37,206 nt of DNA from DAIDKA01 sp035506335 (GTDB lineage: Bacteria > Pseudomonadota > Gammaproteobacteria > Steroidobacterales > Steroidobacteraceae). Position 1 is the first letter of the stretch. Each line of letters opens with the position of its first letter. A program made the translations under genes and the position numbers. Under the pieces are notes generated by a model that ran no database searches, had not been told where the DNA came from, and saw only the letters and a program-made list of their open reading frames with translations. Shown piece by piece: positions 29,443 to 37,206 of the stretch. The stretch covers positions 1 through 37,206 of the forward strand of contig DATJPN010000060.1 in NCBI GenBank assembly GCA_035506335.1. The letters are read 5' to 3'.

Positions 29443-30342
29443 TTGAGCTGTGTCTCATTCACGCGCGCCGAGCGTCGGGTGTCGGGTCGCTGCGCGATCG
29501 CGCTGCTCGGCGCCAGTCTCGCGGGCTGTCACTACGCGCTCCTCGACCCGCACGGCCCGATCGGACGTCAGGAAAAGCTGATCCTGATCAACTCGACCGT
29601 GGTGATGCTGGCGATCGTGATCCCGGTGATCATCGCCACGCTCGCCTTCGCCTGGTGGTTCCGCGCGGGCAATCCCCGCGCAACCCGTTATCCGGACTGG
29701 GCTTACTCCGGCCGTATCGAATTCGTCGTCTGGGCCATCCCGGCACTGGTGATCCTGTTCCTCGGCGGTGTCGCCTGGATCAGTTCGCATGACCTCGATC
29801 CACCCAAGCCCATCGAATCGAGCGTCGCGCCGCTCGAAGTCGAGGTGGTCGCGCTGGACTGGAAGTGGCTGTTCATCTATCCGGACGCCGGCATCGCCAG
29901 CGTGAATCGCCTGGTCCTGCCCGTCGGCACGCCGGTGCGTTTCCAGATGACCTCCGCCGGGGTGATGAACAGCTTCTTCATCCCGCAGCTGGGCAGCCAG
30001 CTCTACACCATGGCCGGCATGGATACGCGTCTGAACCTGATGGTGGATGACCCGGGGACCTATCACGGCCTGTCGGCGCAGTTCAGCGGCGATGGCTTCT
30101 CCGACATGACCTTCGACGTGGCCGCCGTGTCGCGTCAGGACTTCGAACTGTGGCTGGACTCCGCGCGCACCGGCGGCGGCAACCTCGATGCCGCGGCCTA
30201 CGCGACGCTGATGCAACCCAGCCGCGCTGATCCGCAGCGCACCTGGGGCACGGTCAGCGCCGGCATCTTCGACGCGATCCTCGCGCACCCCGGCGCCGCC
30301 CCGACCGCCTCCCAGATCGAACACACCGATACCGCCGACTGA
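29443..30342 (+). CDS. cyoA: Cytochrome bo3-type ubiquinol oxidase, subunit II
   Basis: Subunit II of the quinol oxidase. The lipobox ALLGASLAGC marks a lipoprotein signal, Cys29 with the start used here. Two transmembrane helices follow (LILINSTVVMLAIVIPVII and FVVWAIPALVILFLGGVAW), then a periplasmic cupredoxin-like domain. The CuA site is absent: the region reads SAQFSGDGFSDMTFDV, with none of the cysteines of cytochrome c oxidases, which fits quinol rather than cytochrome c as donor. The start is uncertain: no ATG is near; TTG 29443 with GGGA 9 nt upstream is chosen; GTG 29479 or an upstream ATG at 29344 are alternatives. It is the first of cyoABCD, 11 bp before cyoB. No heme O synthase (cyoE) gene follows. 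Confidence 0.9.
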   Translation: MSCVSFTRAERRVSGRCAIALLGASLAGCHYALLDPHGPIGRQEKLILINSTVVMLAIVIPVIIATLAFAWWFRAGNPRATRYPDWAYSGRIEFVVWAIPALVILFLGGVAWISSHDLDPPKPIESSVAPLEVEVVALDWKWLFIYPDAGIASVNRLVLPVGTPVRFQMTSAGVMNSFFIPQLGSQLYTMAGMDTRLNLMVDDPGTYHGLSAQFSGDGFSDMTFDVAAVSRQDFELWLDSARTGGGNLDAAAYATLMQPSRADPQRTWGTVSAGIFDAILAHPGAAPTASQIEHTDTAD

Positions 30343-30353
30343 GTTCTCAAGAC

Positions 30354-32357
30354 ATGCTGGGCAAACTGACCTGGGCCGCCATCCCCTTCGACCAGCCGAT
30401 CCCGCTGGTCACCTCCATCGTCATGATCGCCGTGATCGCCGCGATCCTCGCGCTGGTCACGTTCAAGCGCTGGTGGCCGTACCTGTGGAATGAATGGATC
30501 ACCAGCACCGACCACAAGCGCCTGGGCGTCATGTACATGCTGCTGGGCCTCGTGATGCTGGTCCGCGGCTTCGCCGACGCGCTGATGATGCGCGCACAGC
30601 TGGCCCTCGCGCAGGGCAGCGCCACCGGCTTCCTGCCGCCCGAGCACTACGACCAGATCTTCTCCGCACACGGCACGATCATGATCTTCTTCGTGGCCAT
30701 GCCGTTCGTGATCGGGCTGATGAACTTCGCGGTGCCGCTGCAGCTGGGGGTGCGCGACGTGGCCTTCCCGGTGCTCAACTCGGTGAGCTTCTGGCTCACG
30801 GCCTCCGGGGTGCTGCTGGTCAACCTGTCGCTGTTCATCGGCGAGTTTGCCCGCACCGGCTGGCTGGTCTACCCGCCGCTGTCCGAGCTCGCCTACTCGC
30901 CCGGTGTCGGCGTGGACTATTACCTGTGGAGCCTGCAGATCTCGGGACTGGGCACCCTGCTCACCGGCATCAACTTCACCACCACCATCCTCAAGATGCG
31001 CGCCCCGGGCATGAGCTACATGCGCATGCCCGTGTTCTGCTGGACCGCGCTCGCCTCGAACCTGCTGATCGTGGCGGCCTTCCCGATCCTCACGGCATCC
31101 TTCGCGCTGCTGCTGCTCGACCGCTACTGCGGGTTCCACTTCTTCACGCCGGACCTCGGCGGCAACCCGATGATGTACATCAACCTCATCTGGGCCTGGG
31201 GGCATCCGGAGGTCTATATCCTGATGCTGCCGGCCTTCGGCGTCTTCTCGGAGGTCATCTCGACGTTCTCCGGCAAGCCGCTGTTCGGCTACCACTCGAT
31301 GGTGGTCGCGACCATGGCCATCTGCGTGCTGTCCTTCATGGTGTGGCTGCACCATTTCTTCACGATGGGCGCCGGTGCGGACGTGAACGGCTTCTTCGGC
31401 ATCGCCACCATGATCATCGCCGTACCCACCGGCGTGAAGATCTTCAACTGGCTGTTCACCATGTACGGCGGTTCCATCCGCTTCACGACGCCGATCTATT
31501 ATTCGATCGGATTCATGGCGACCTTCGGGATCGGCGGCCTGACCGGCGTGCTGATGGCCATCCCGCCGGCGGACTTCGTGCTGCACAACAGCCTGTTCCT
31601 GATCGCGCACTTCCACAATGTCATCATCGGCGGCGTGGTGTTCGGCATCATGGCCGGCTACACCTACTGGTTCCCCAAGGCCTTCGGCTTCACGCTGGAC
31701 GAGACCCTGGGGAAGGCCGTCTTCTGGTGCTGGTTCATCGGCTTCATCCTGGCCTTCACGCCGATGTACGCGCTGGGGCTGATGGGCGCGACGCGGCGCA
31801 TGCAGCACTACGCCGACCCGTCCTGGCAGCCCTACATGATCGTGGCCTTCGCCGGTGCGCTGCTGATCTTCGCGGGCATCGGTCTCACGGTGGTGCAGCT
31901 GGGCTGGAGCATCCACACCCGTGACCGGCGGCGCGTCCCGATGGGTGACCCCTGGAACGGCCGCACGCTGGAGTGGGGCACCCCCTCCCCGCCCCCGCCG
32001 TGGAACTTCGCGGTCGAGCCGCACGTGCAGGGCATCGACGCCTTCTGGGCCGTCAAGACCCGCAACCAGGAGCTGCACAAGATCGCCGAGAGCCGCTACG
32101 AGGCCGGGCACAGGCCTCACTACGAGACCATCCACATGCCCAAGGGCAGCAGTACCGGGTTCATCACCGCCTTCTTCGCCGTGTTCCTGGGGTTCGGCCT
32201 GATCTGGCACATCTGGTGGATGGCGATCCTCGCCGGCATCGCCTGCATCGGCGTCCTGCTGCGGCAGGCCTGGGACACGGATCGGGAGATGCTGATCAGC
32301 GCCGAGCAGCTCGAGGACTTCGACCGCCGTCATCCGAGCCTGGGGGCGCAGCGATGA
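30354..32357 (+). CDS. cyoB: Cytochrome bo3-type ubiquinol oxidase, subunit I
   Basis: Subunit I, 667 residues, about 15 transmembrane helices, the catalytic and proton-pumping core. RGFADALMMRAQ contains the quinone-site Arg and Asp of the E. coli bo3 enzyme (RGFAD), and AHGTIMIFFVAMP holds a heme ligand/quinone-site histidine. The CuB and cross-linked His-Tyr site is WGHPEVYI; WLHHFFTMGAGADVN has the CuB histidine pair; and LIAHFHNVIIGG carries the haem ligands. The enzyme oxidises ubiquinol and reduces O2 to water. The stop overlaps cyoC by ATGA. The ribosome site is weak, suggesting coupling to cyoA. Confidence 0.97.
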   Translation: MLGKLTWAAIPFDQPIPLVTSIVMIAVIAAILALVTFKRWWPYLWNEWITSTDHKRLGVMYMLLGLVMLVRGFADALMMRAQLALAQGSATGFLPPEHYDQIFSAHGTIMIFFVAMPFVIGLMNFAVPLQLGVRDVAFPVLNSVSFWLTASGVLLVNLSLFIGEFARTGWLVYPPLSELAYSPGVGVDYYLWSLQISGLGTLLTGINFTTTILKMRAPGMSYMRMPVFCWTALASNLLIVAAFPILTASFALLLLDRYCGFHFFTPDLGGNPMMYINLIWAWGHPEVYILMLPAFGVFSEVISTFSGKPLFGYHSMVVATMAICVLSFMVWLHHFFTMGAGADVNGFFGIATMIIAVPTGVKIFNWLFTMYGGSIRFTTPIYYSIGFMATFGIGGLTGVLMAIPPADFVLHNSLFLIAHFHNVIIGGVVFGIMAGYTYWFPKAFGFTLDETLGKAVFWCWFIGFILAFTPMYALGLMGATRRMQHYADPSWQPYMIVAFAGALLIFAGIGLTVVQLGWSIHTRDRRRVPMGDPWNGRTLEWGTPSPPPPWNFAVEPHVQGIDAFWAVKTRNQELHKIAESRYEAGHRPHYETIHMPKGSSTGFITAFFAVFLGFGLIWHIWWMAILAGIACIGVLLRQAWDTDREMLISAEQLEDFDRRHPSLGAQR

Positions 32358-32989
32358 GCGGTGTCGCGGATGCGGTCGTCCTCGATTCGCACGGCCGGCC
32401 GATCCCGTTGTCCGAGCGGGGGCCGGCCTCGGCCTGGTCGATGATCAGCTTCGGCTTCTGGCTGTTCCTGCTCAGCGACATCGTGATCTTCGCCTCGCTG
32501 TTCGCCACCTATGCGGTGCTGCAGAAGGCGACCGCCGGCGGACCCTCCGGCAAGGACATCTTCGAGCTGCGCAACGTCTTCATCGAGACCTGCTGCCTGC
32601 TCGCCTCGAGCTTCGCCTGCGGGCTGATGCTGATCGCGGCCGGACGCCGCCAGCTGCGGAATTTCTATCTCTGGGCGGTCGTCACCTGGGTGCTCGGCGC
32701 GGCCTTCATCGGGTTCGAAGTCACCGAGTTCTCGGACCTGGTCGCCCGCGGATATGGCCCCACGCACAGCGCGTTCCTGTCGGCGTTCTTCACGCTGGTC
32801 GGCACGCACGGCTGCCACGTGACCTCCGGCCTGCTGTGGCTGCTGGTGATGTTCGCGCAGGTGGCGACCCTCGGGCTGCGCCCGACGGTGGTCCGGCGCC
32901 TGTTCTGCTTCAGCCTCTTCTGGCACGCCCTCGACCTGGTGTGGATCGGCGTGTTCACCATCGTCTACCTGGGCAGCCTCCATGCATAA
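32354..32989 (+). CDS. cyoC: Cytochrome bo3-type ubiquinol oxidase, subunit III
   Basis: A 211-residue membrane protein with five hydrophobic segments, the size of CyoC. Family residues include ISFGFWLFLLSDIVIFASLFA and GTHGCHVTSGLLWLL, followed by FWHALDLVWIGVFT. It is a structural subunit of the oxidase and interacts with subunit I. The start overlaps the cyoB stop (ATGA) and the end overlaps cyoD by 8 bp, so the whole set is coupled. Confidence 0.95.
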   Translation: MSGVADAVVLDSHGRPIPLSERGPASAWSMISFGFWLFLLSDIVIFASLFATYAVLQKATAGGPSGKDIFELRNVFIETCCLLASSFACGLMLIAAGRRQLRNFYLWAVVTWVLGAAFIGFEVTEFSDLVARGYGPTHSAFLSAFFTLVGTHGCHVTSGLLWLLVMFAQVATLGLRPTVVRRLFCFSLFWHALDLVWIGVFTIVYLGSLHA

Positions 32990-33368
32990 CGAAGAAGCCA
33001 CGCACGCGGCGGCCGACGAGCCGCACCTCGAAATCACCGGGGACGTGAGCACCAACGCGCAGAGCTATCTCGCAGGGCTTGCGCTCGCGATCGTGCTGAC
33101 GCTGGCCTCCTTCGGCGCCGCGCTCACCCACGTGGTGTGGGGCCCGGGGCTGCCGGTGCTGCTGGCGGTGCTGGCGGTCGCCAAGATGGGCGTGCATCTG
33201 GTGTTCTTCATGCACGTGAACGCCACCGAGGAAGGCGAGAACACGGTGCTCGCCCTGGGGTTCGGCATATTCATCGTGGCGCTGGTCGTATTTGGTTCCA
33301 TGATCATCATGTACAACCTGAGCAGTATCATGCCGACCATGGATCAGCTGATGAAGATGCAGCGCTGA
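32982..33368 (+). CDS. cyoD: Cytochrome bo3-type ubiquinol oxidase, subunit IV
   Basis: A 128-residue membrane protein with three helices: YLAGLALAIVLTLASFGAAL, LLAVLAVAKMGVHLVFFMHV and LGFGIFIVALVVFGSMIIMY. The KMGVHLVFFMHV stretch is the signature of the CyoD/COX4 prokaryotic family. It assists assembly of the CuB site in the E. coli enzyme. It starts within the end of cyoC. The next gene downstream is on the opposite strand, 4 bp away, so the operon ends here and cyoE is not present in this window. Confidence 0.94.
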   Translation: MHNEEATHAAADEPHLEITGDVSTNAQSYLAGLALAIVLTLASFGAALTHVVWGPGLPVLLAVLAVAKMGVHLVFFMHVNATEEGENTVLALGFGIFIVALVVFGSMIIMYNLSSIMPTMDQLMKMQR

Positions 33369-33372
33369 AGGC

Positions 33373-35463
33373 TCACGGCCGGGTGGCCCCGGCCGCCACG
33401 GCGGCCTTGGCCTGGTTCGCGCGCTCGATCAGGTAGGCGCGGATGCTCTCCAGTTCCTCCGGCGCGACCCTGCCCCGGAAGGAGGCCATTCCGCCCTCCT
33501 GCATGGCGCCGTCGATCACGATGCTCCGCATCACCTCCGCGGTGTTGATCGCCGGCGAATAGCGCAGGTCCGGAAAGGCCCCGCGGTTGGCGTACGAAGT
33601 CTCGTGGCACATCGCGCAATGATCCGCGAAGGCCTGCTGGCCGGTCGCGATGACCTCCCGCGAAGCGGTCGATGGCGGCGGGTTCAGCACCTGCGGAGGT
33701 GGCGGGGGTGGTGGCGGCGGCAGGCTCGCGCCGCCATCGAGCCTGAACACGAGCAGCCGCGACTGGTTGCTCATGCCGTAGGGCACGAGACCGTATCCGG
33801 CTTCCACCGCCACGTACTCCTGCCCGTCGACTTCGAAGGCCGAGGCCGCGGCCACGACGCCGGTCTGGGCCTCGAATGTCCACAGGGGCTGGCCGTTGTC
33901 GGCCCGATAGGCGATGAACTGGCCCTTGTTGGTGCCCTGGAATACCAGGCCGCCGGCGGTGCTGAGCGTGCCGCCGCCGATATTGCCGTGCGGGGGCGAG
34001 CGCCACACCTCGCGTCCCCGCACCGGGTCCCAGGCGATCAGCTGCGACGTCGCGGTGCGCGGCGCCGTGGATTGCCGCTCCTCGTAGGTCGACTGCGGCA
34101 GTCCGGTGGCGAGCCCCGTGATGGCGGACATCGGCTTGCCGTTGAAGCTGTCCGCCGCCTTCATCAGCGCGCTGGTCTCGATCACCGAGAAATACACCAG
34201 GCCGGTCTGCGGGTCGTAGGAAAACGGATGCCAGGCGTGGGCGCCCTGCCCCCCGGGCTGGACGATCGCGATCTGGCGCGTGATGTCGTAACGGTCGACC
34301 TGGGTCATCAGCGGCGCTCCGGTGACCGGGTCGATGCCGTCGTTCCAGGTCACTTGGACGAAGTTCTTCGCCGAAATCACCTTGCCGGTCCGGGCATCGA
34401 GCACGTAGTACATGCCGTTCTTGGACGCCTGCATCAGCACGCGCCGGGTGCGGCCGTCGAACTTCAGGTCGGCGAGCATCAGCGGCGAGGTGGCGTCGTA
34501 GTCCCACTCATCCCCGGGGGTCTCCTGGTAGTGCCACACGTACGCTCCGGTATCCGGATTCACGGCGATGATCGAGGCGATGTACAGGTTGTCGCCGCCG
34601 CCGCTGCCGCGGTATTGCCGGTTCCAGGGCGAGCCGTTGCCGGTGCCGATGTAGAGCAGGTTCAGATGCGAGTCGTAGACGATGCCGTCCCACACCGTGC
34701 CGCCGCCGCCCCACTTCCAGAAGTCCCCGTTCCAGGTCGCGGCCGCCGTCTTCAGGTAGGCGGCCTCCTCGCCCTCGGCCGGATTGCCGGGCACGGTGTA
34801 GAAGCGCCACAGCTGCCGGCCCGTGGCGGCATCGAAGGCCGAGATGTAGCCGCGCACGCCGAACTCGGAGCCGGCGTTGCCGATGATGACCTTGCCGTTG
34901 GCGATGCGGGGCGCGCCGGTGCTGGTCAGGGGCTTGTCATGATCCACGGACAGGACGCTCCAGATGACCGCACCGGTCTTCGCATCGAGCGCCACCAGCC
35001 GTCCGTCGTAGGTCGATACGTAGATGCGGCCCTTCCAGGCCGCCACGCCGCGATTGACCAGGTCGCAGCAGCCGCGCCCGGCAAACTCACCGGGCACCTT
35101 GGGGTCATAGGCCCACAGCAGACGGCCCGTTCGCGCGTCAACCGCCTTGACCTTGCTCCAGGCCGTCGAGAAGTACAGCACGCCGTCGATCGCCAGCGGC
35201 GTCGCCTCCTGGCCGCGGTTGCTGTCGAAGTCCAGGTACCAGGCCAGTTTCAGCCGGCTCACGTTGCCGGTGTCGATCTGCCTGAGCGGACTGAAGCGCT
35301 GCTCGTCCGGGGTGCGGCCGACCGTCAACCATTGACCCGGCTCTGAAGCAGCCTTTCCCAGGCGGACGCCATCCACGGCGGCCGGCCCCGCGGCCTGGCC
35401 CAGGGCGCACTGCAGCAGCGCCCCCCACAGCACCGCTCCCGGCCACTTCCATTGCAGCTGCAT
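33373..35463 (-). CDS. PQQ-dependent quinohaemoprotein alcohol dehydrogenase (C-terminal haem c), DYD lanthanide-type signature
   Basis: A 696-residue periplasmic enzyme with a signal peptide (WGALLQCALGQAAG), an eight-bladed PQQ propeller and a C-terminal haem c domain (CAMCH at C616-C619-H620). A vicinal cysteine pair sits at C132-C133 (GRGCCDL), the PQQ-stacking disulfide. Domains are joined by a run of nine prolines (SLPPPPPPPPPQ). The active-site strand reads TPGDEWDYDATS: D321 is the expected catalytic Asp and D323, two residues on, is the extra Asp that marks lanthanide-using XoxF/PedH-type enzymes, where calcium enzymes usually have Ala, Ser or Thr. A ribosome site GAGGGGGA is 5 nt before ATG 35463. 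It converges with cyoD (4 bp) and diverges from the dienelactone hydrolase gene. The family oxidises primary alcohols and aldehydes; the substrate is unknown. Confidence 0.95.
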   Translation of the reverse strand: MQLQWKWPGAVLWGALLQCALGQAAGPAAVDGVRLGKAASEPGQWLTVGRTPDEQRFSPLRQIDTGNVSRLKLAWYLDFDSNRGQEATPLAIDGVLYFSTAWSKVKAVDARTGRLLWAYDPKVPGEFAGRGCCDLVNRGVAAWKGRIYVSTYDGRLVALDAKTGAVIWSVLSVDHDKPLTSTGAPRIANGKVIIGNAGSEFGVRGYISAFDAATGRQLWRFYTVPGNPAEGEEAAYLKTAAATWNGDFWKWGGGGTVWDGIVYDSHLNLLYIGTGNGSPWNRQYRGSGGGDNLYIASIIAVNPDTGAYVWHYQETPGDEWDYDATSPLMLADLKFDGRTRRVLMQASKNGMYYVLDARTGKVISAKNFVQVTWNDGIDPVTGAPLMTQVDRYDITRQIAIVQPGGQGAHAWHPFSYDPQTGLVYFSVIETSALMKAADSFNGKPMSAITGLATGLPQSTYEERQSTAPRTATSQLIAWDPVRGREVWRSPPHGNIGGGTLSTAGGLVFQGTNKGQFIAYRADNGQPLWTFEAQTGVVAAASAFEVDGQEYVAVEAGYGLVPYGMSNQSRLLVFRLDGGASLPPPPPPPPPQVLNPPPSTASREVIATGQQAFADHCAMCHETSYANRGAFPDLRYSPAINTAEVMRSIVIDGAMQEGGMASFRGRVAPEELESIRAYLIERANQAKAAVAAGATRP

Positions 35464-35489
35464 GATGTCCCCCTCTTATTGTGTTGCCG

Positions 35490-35519
35490 ACTCTATGCCA
35501 GACTCAGGGCCCGGTTCAA
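35490..35519 (-). promoter_or_regulatory. Candidate sigma70 promoter for PQQ alcohol dehydrogenase
   Basis: On the minus strand TTGAAC (35514-35519) is separated by 18 nt from TAGAGT (35490-35495), each matching four of six consensus bases. It lies 26 bp before the start codon with the ribosome site in between. It is a plausible but unproven promoter. Confidence 0.45.
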
Positions 35520-35543
35520 ACGGTGGCCCACAGGAGCACGAGC

Positions 35544-36422
35544 ATGTGTGACAACGACGACTTCGATGAGATGGTCAAGTACCAGCGCCGGGCCCCGGGC
35601 CTGTCGCGCCGGGAATTCGCAGGCCTCACCATGGGCGCAGGATTGCTGTCGCTGGTTCCGGCCGGGGCCTACGCGGCGGACACCACCGGCGCGGACGTCA
35701 CGATCACGACGCCCGATGGCATGTGCGATGCCTACTTCGTGCATCCGGCCAGGGGCAAGCACCCGGCGGTACTGATCTGGCCGGACATCTTCGGCCTGCG
35801 CCCGGCATTCAAGGACATGGCCACGCGCCTCGCCGGATCCGGCTATTCGGTGCTGGTGGTCAATCCCTTCTACCGGCTGCAGAAGGCGCCGACTTCGCCC
35901 CCGAACGCGGACTTCCAGGATCCCGCCACACGCACGAAGCTGGTGGGCCAGATGCAGTCGCTGTCGCCGAAGACGGTGGCCACCGATGCCGCGGCCTTCA
36001 TCCCCTGGCTGGACAAGCAGAAGTCCGTGGACACCAGGCGCAGGATGGCGACCACCGGCTACTGCATGGGCGGGCCGTTCACGATGCGGGTCGCGGCGCA
36101 GTTCCCGGATCGGGTCGGCGCCATCGCCTCCTTCCACGGCGCGGGACTCGCGAGCGCCGCGCCGGACAGCCCGCACCTGCTGGTGCCGAAGATGAAGGCC
36201 ACGGCGCTGATCGCCATCGCGGCGAGCGACGACAAGACCGATCCGAAGGCCAAGGATCTGCTGGAACAGGCCTTCACCGCGGCGGGCCTGCCGCACGAAG
36301 TGGAGGTCTACACCGGCACGGCGCATGGCTGGTGCCCCACCGATTCGCATGTCTACGACCACGACGCGGCCGAGAAGGCCTGGTCGCGCATGCTCTTCTG
36401 GTTCGGCAAGGCGCTGACGTAG
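35544..36422 (+). CDS. Dienelactone hydrolase family protein with Tat signal
   Basis: A 292-residue alpha/beta hydrolase. The N-terminus GLSRREFAGLTMGAGLLSLV is a twin-arginine signal (SRREF, 21-25) ending at AYA-A (~44). The catalytic triad fits dienelactone hydrolase: C174 in GYCMGG (nucleophile), D230 in ASDDKTDP and H261 in GTAHGW. The family hydrolyses dienelactones in aromatic degradation and related esters; export through the Tat pathway is unusual for a classical ClcD, and a wider carboxylesterase role is likely. CAGGAG is 7 nt before the ATG, which is preferred over an in-frame start at 35481. It is divergent from the PQQ enzyme and followed 6 bp later by an aldo/keto reductase. Confidence 0.9.
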   Translation: MCDNDDFDEMVKYQRRAPGLSRREFAGLTMGAGLLSLVPAGAYAADTTGADVTITTPDGMCDAYFVHPARGKHPAVLIWPDIFGLRPAFKDMATRLAGSGYSVLVVNPFYRLQKAPTSPPNADFQDPATRTKLVGQMQSLSPKTVATDAAAFIPWLDKQKSVDTRRRMATTGYCMGGPFTMRVAAQFPDRVGAIASFHGAGLASAAPDSPHLLVPKMKATALIAIAASDDKTDPKAKDLLEQAFTAAGLPHEVEVYTGTAHGWCPTDSHVYDHDAAEKAWSRMLFWFGKALT

Positions 36423-36428
36423 TTGCCG

Positions 36429-37206
36429 ATGATCACGCGCAGGCTGGGAGCAACCGGCCCCGAGGTCGCGGCGTTCGGCCTCGGGTGCATGGGCATGTCG
36501 GGCATGTACGGGCCCAGTGACCGCGCCGAGAGCATCGCCACCATCCATGCGGCGCTCGATGCCGGTGTCACACTGCTCGACACCGGCGACTTCTACGGCA
36601 TGGGACACAACGAGCTGCTGATCCGCGATGCGCTCGTCGGCCGGCCGCGTGACCGTGTGCAGATCAGCGTGAAGTTCGGGGCGTTGCGCGGGCCGGACGG
36701 CGCCTGGGCGGGGTACGACAGCCGCCCGGCCGCCGTGCGCAACTTCCTGAGCTACTCGCTGCAGCGCCTGGACACGGATTACATCGACATCTATCGCCCG
36801 GCGCGGCTGGATCCGGGCGTGCCCATCGAGGAGACCGTGGGCGCCATCGCCGACCTCATCAAGGCCGGCTACGTGCGTCATGTCGGGCTCTCCGAAGTCG
36901 GCGCCGCGACCCTGCGCCGCGCCGCCGCCGTGCATCCGATCGCCGATCTGCAGATCGAATACTCGCTGATCTCCCGGGGCATCGAGGCACGGATCCTGCC
37001 GACCTGCCGGGAGCTCGGCATCGGCATCACGGCCTACGGCGTGCTCTCGCGCGGATTGATCAGCGGCCACTGGTCGGCGCAATCCGCGAAGGGCCGCGAC
37101 TTTCGCGCCGCAAGCCCGCGGTTCCAGGGCGCGAATCTCCAGGCGAACCTCGCGTTGGTGGAAAAACTGCGCGGCGTCGCATCAAGCATCGGCGCCAGTG
37201 TCGCGC
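36429..37206 (+). CDS. Aldo/keto reductase, 3' truncated by window end
   Basis: The first ~259 codons of an AKR, running off the right edge. Catalytic residues D51 and Y56 (DTGDFYGMG) and K82 (SVKFG) are present, but the position of the usual active-site histidine is alanine (YRPARLDP instead of the common YQxHRxDP), A125. The length and the EETVGAIADLIKAGYVRHVGLSE run match the perakine-reductase/YakC-like AKR13 group. It reduces carbonyls with NADPH; the substrate is unknown. It begins 6 bp after the dienelactone hydrolase without a strong ribosome site, suggesting coupling. A TTG at 36423 is a less likely start. Confidence 0.88.
   Translation, partial: MITRRLGATGPEVAAFGLGCMGMSGMYGPSDRAESIATIHAALDAGVTLLDTGDFYGMGHNELLIRDALVGRPRDRVQISVKFGALRGPDGAWAGYDSRPAAVRNFLSYSLQRLDTDYIDIYRPARLDPGVPIEETVGAIADLIKAGYVRHVGLSEVGAATLRRAAAVHPIADLQIEYSLISRGIEARILPTCRELGIGITAYGVLSRGLISGHWSAQSAKGRDFRAASPRFQGANLQANLALVEKLRGVASSIGASVA

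Noticed and set aside
30198..32333. Long minus-strand frame opposite cyoB
   Set aside because: His/Arg/Gly/Asp-rich nonsense composition; cyoB is certain on the plus strand.
1..37206. CRISPR arrays, tRNA genes, transposons or prophage
   Set aside because: No regularly spaced repeats, cloverleaf-like segments, transposase or phage genes were noticed by reading. A tRNA scan was not possible here.

Overview
This is a gene-dense, uniformly GC-rich chromosomal window with no sign of an island: no insertion sequences, integrases, tRNAs or CRISPR arrays were found. The gene content points to an aerobic, environmental Gammaproteobacterium of the Steroidobacter/Nevskia/xanthomonad type (an inference, not a proven placement). 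The pointers are a TonB-dependent outer-membrane receptor, a cytochrome bo3-type quinol oxidase, a QseB/PmrA-like two-component system with a perfect CTTAAG-N5-CTTAAG box, an HDOD-EAL protein, a leucine-rich leader peptide before leuA, and a polyvinyl-alcohol-dehydrogenase-like quinohaemoprotein.

Layout. 1-3226 (+): end of a zinc-type alcohol dehydrogenase, an MFS transporter and a cardiolipin-synthase-like phospholipase D. 3211-4602 (-): a second MFS transporter whose 3' end overlaps the phospholipase gene. 4794-6086 (+): HDOD protein with a degenerate EAL domain. 6095-6925 (-): short-chain dehydrogenase with a signal peptide. 7040-8922 (+): leucine leader peptide and leuA. 8923-10985 (-): a conserved unknown gene translationally coupled to dacB (PBP4). 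11032-14541 (+): response regulator, sensor kinase and a DegP/HtrA protease, with a PmrA-type box just before the protease. 14608-16488 (-): cytochrome c-PQQ dehydrogenase. 16669-21138 (+): DJ-1/PfpI protein, ABC-2 exporter pair, zinc metallopeptidase, GlsB-like membrane protein and an exported-looking D-2-hydroxyacid dehydrogenase. 21312-26026 (+): TonB receptor, Old Yellow Enzyme and two tandem DUF3237 proteins (the first with a Tat signal). 26049-29090 (-): beta-propeller/Y_Y_Y sensor with a GGDEF domain. 29443-33368 (+): cyoABCD. 33373-35463 (-): PQQ alcohol dehydrogenase with a C-terminal haem c domain. 35544-end (+): Tat-exported dienelactone hydrolase and an aldo/keto reductase cut off by the window end.

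How it may work together. Two periplasmic quinohaemoproteins and a quinol oxidase fit periplasmic oxidation of alcohols coupled to respiration. The larger PQQ enzyme carries an Asp-Tyr-Asp active-site signature (D321-Y-D323) of the kind associated with lanthanide-dependent alcohol dehydrogenases. The TonB receptor/ene-reductase/DUF3237 run looks like an uptake-and-modification cassette for an unsaturated or aromatic compound. The envelope theme recurs: DegP and its two-component system, PBP4, the phospholipase, the Zn peptidase, and four enzymes of usually cytoplasmic families that carry export signals. The most distinctive sequence-level signals are the leu leader/attenuator, the PmrA box, the DYD motif, the exported Rossmann-fold enzymes, and the TonB-OYE-DUF3237 cassette. 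None is proven to be a wholly new system.
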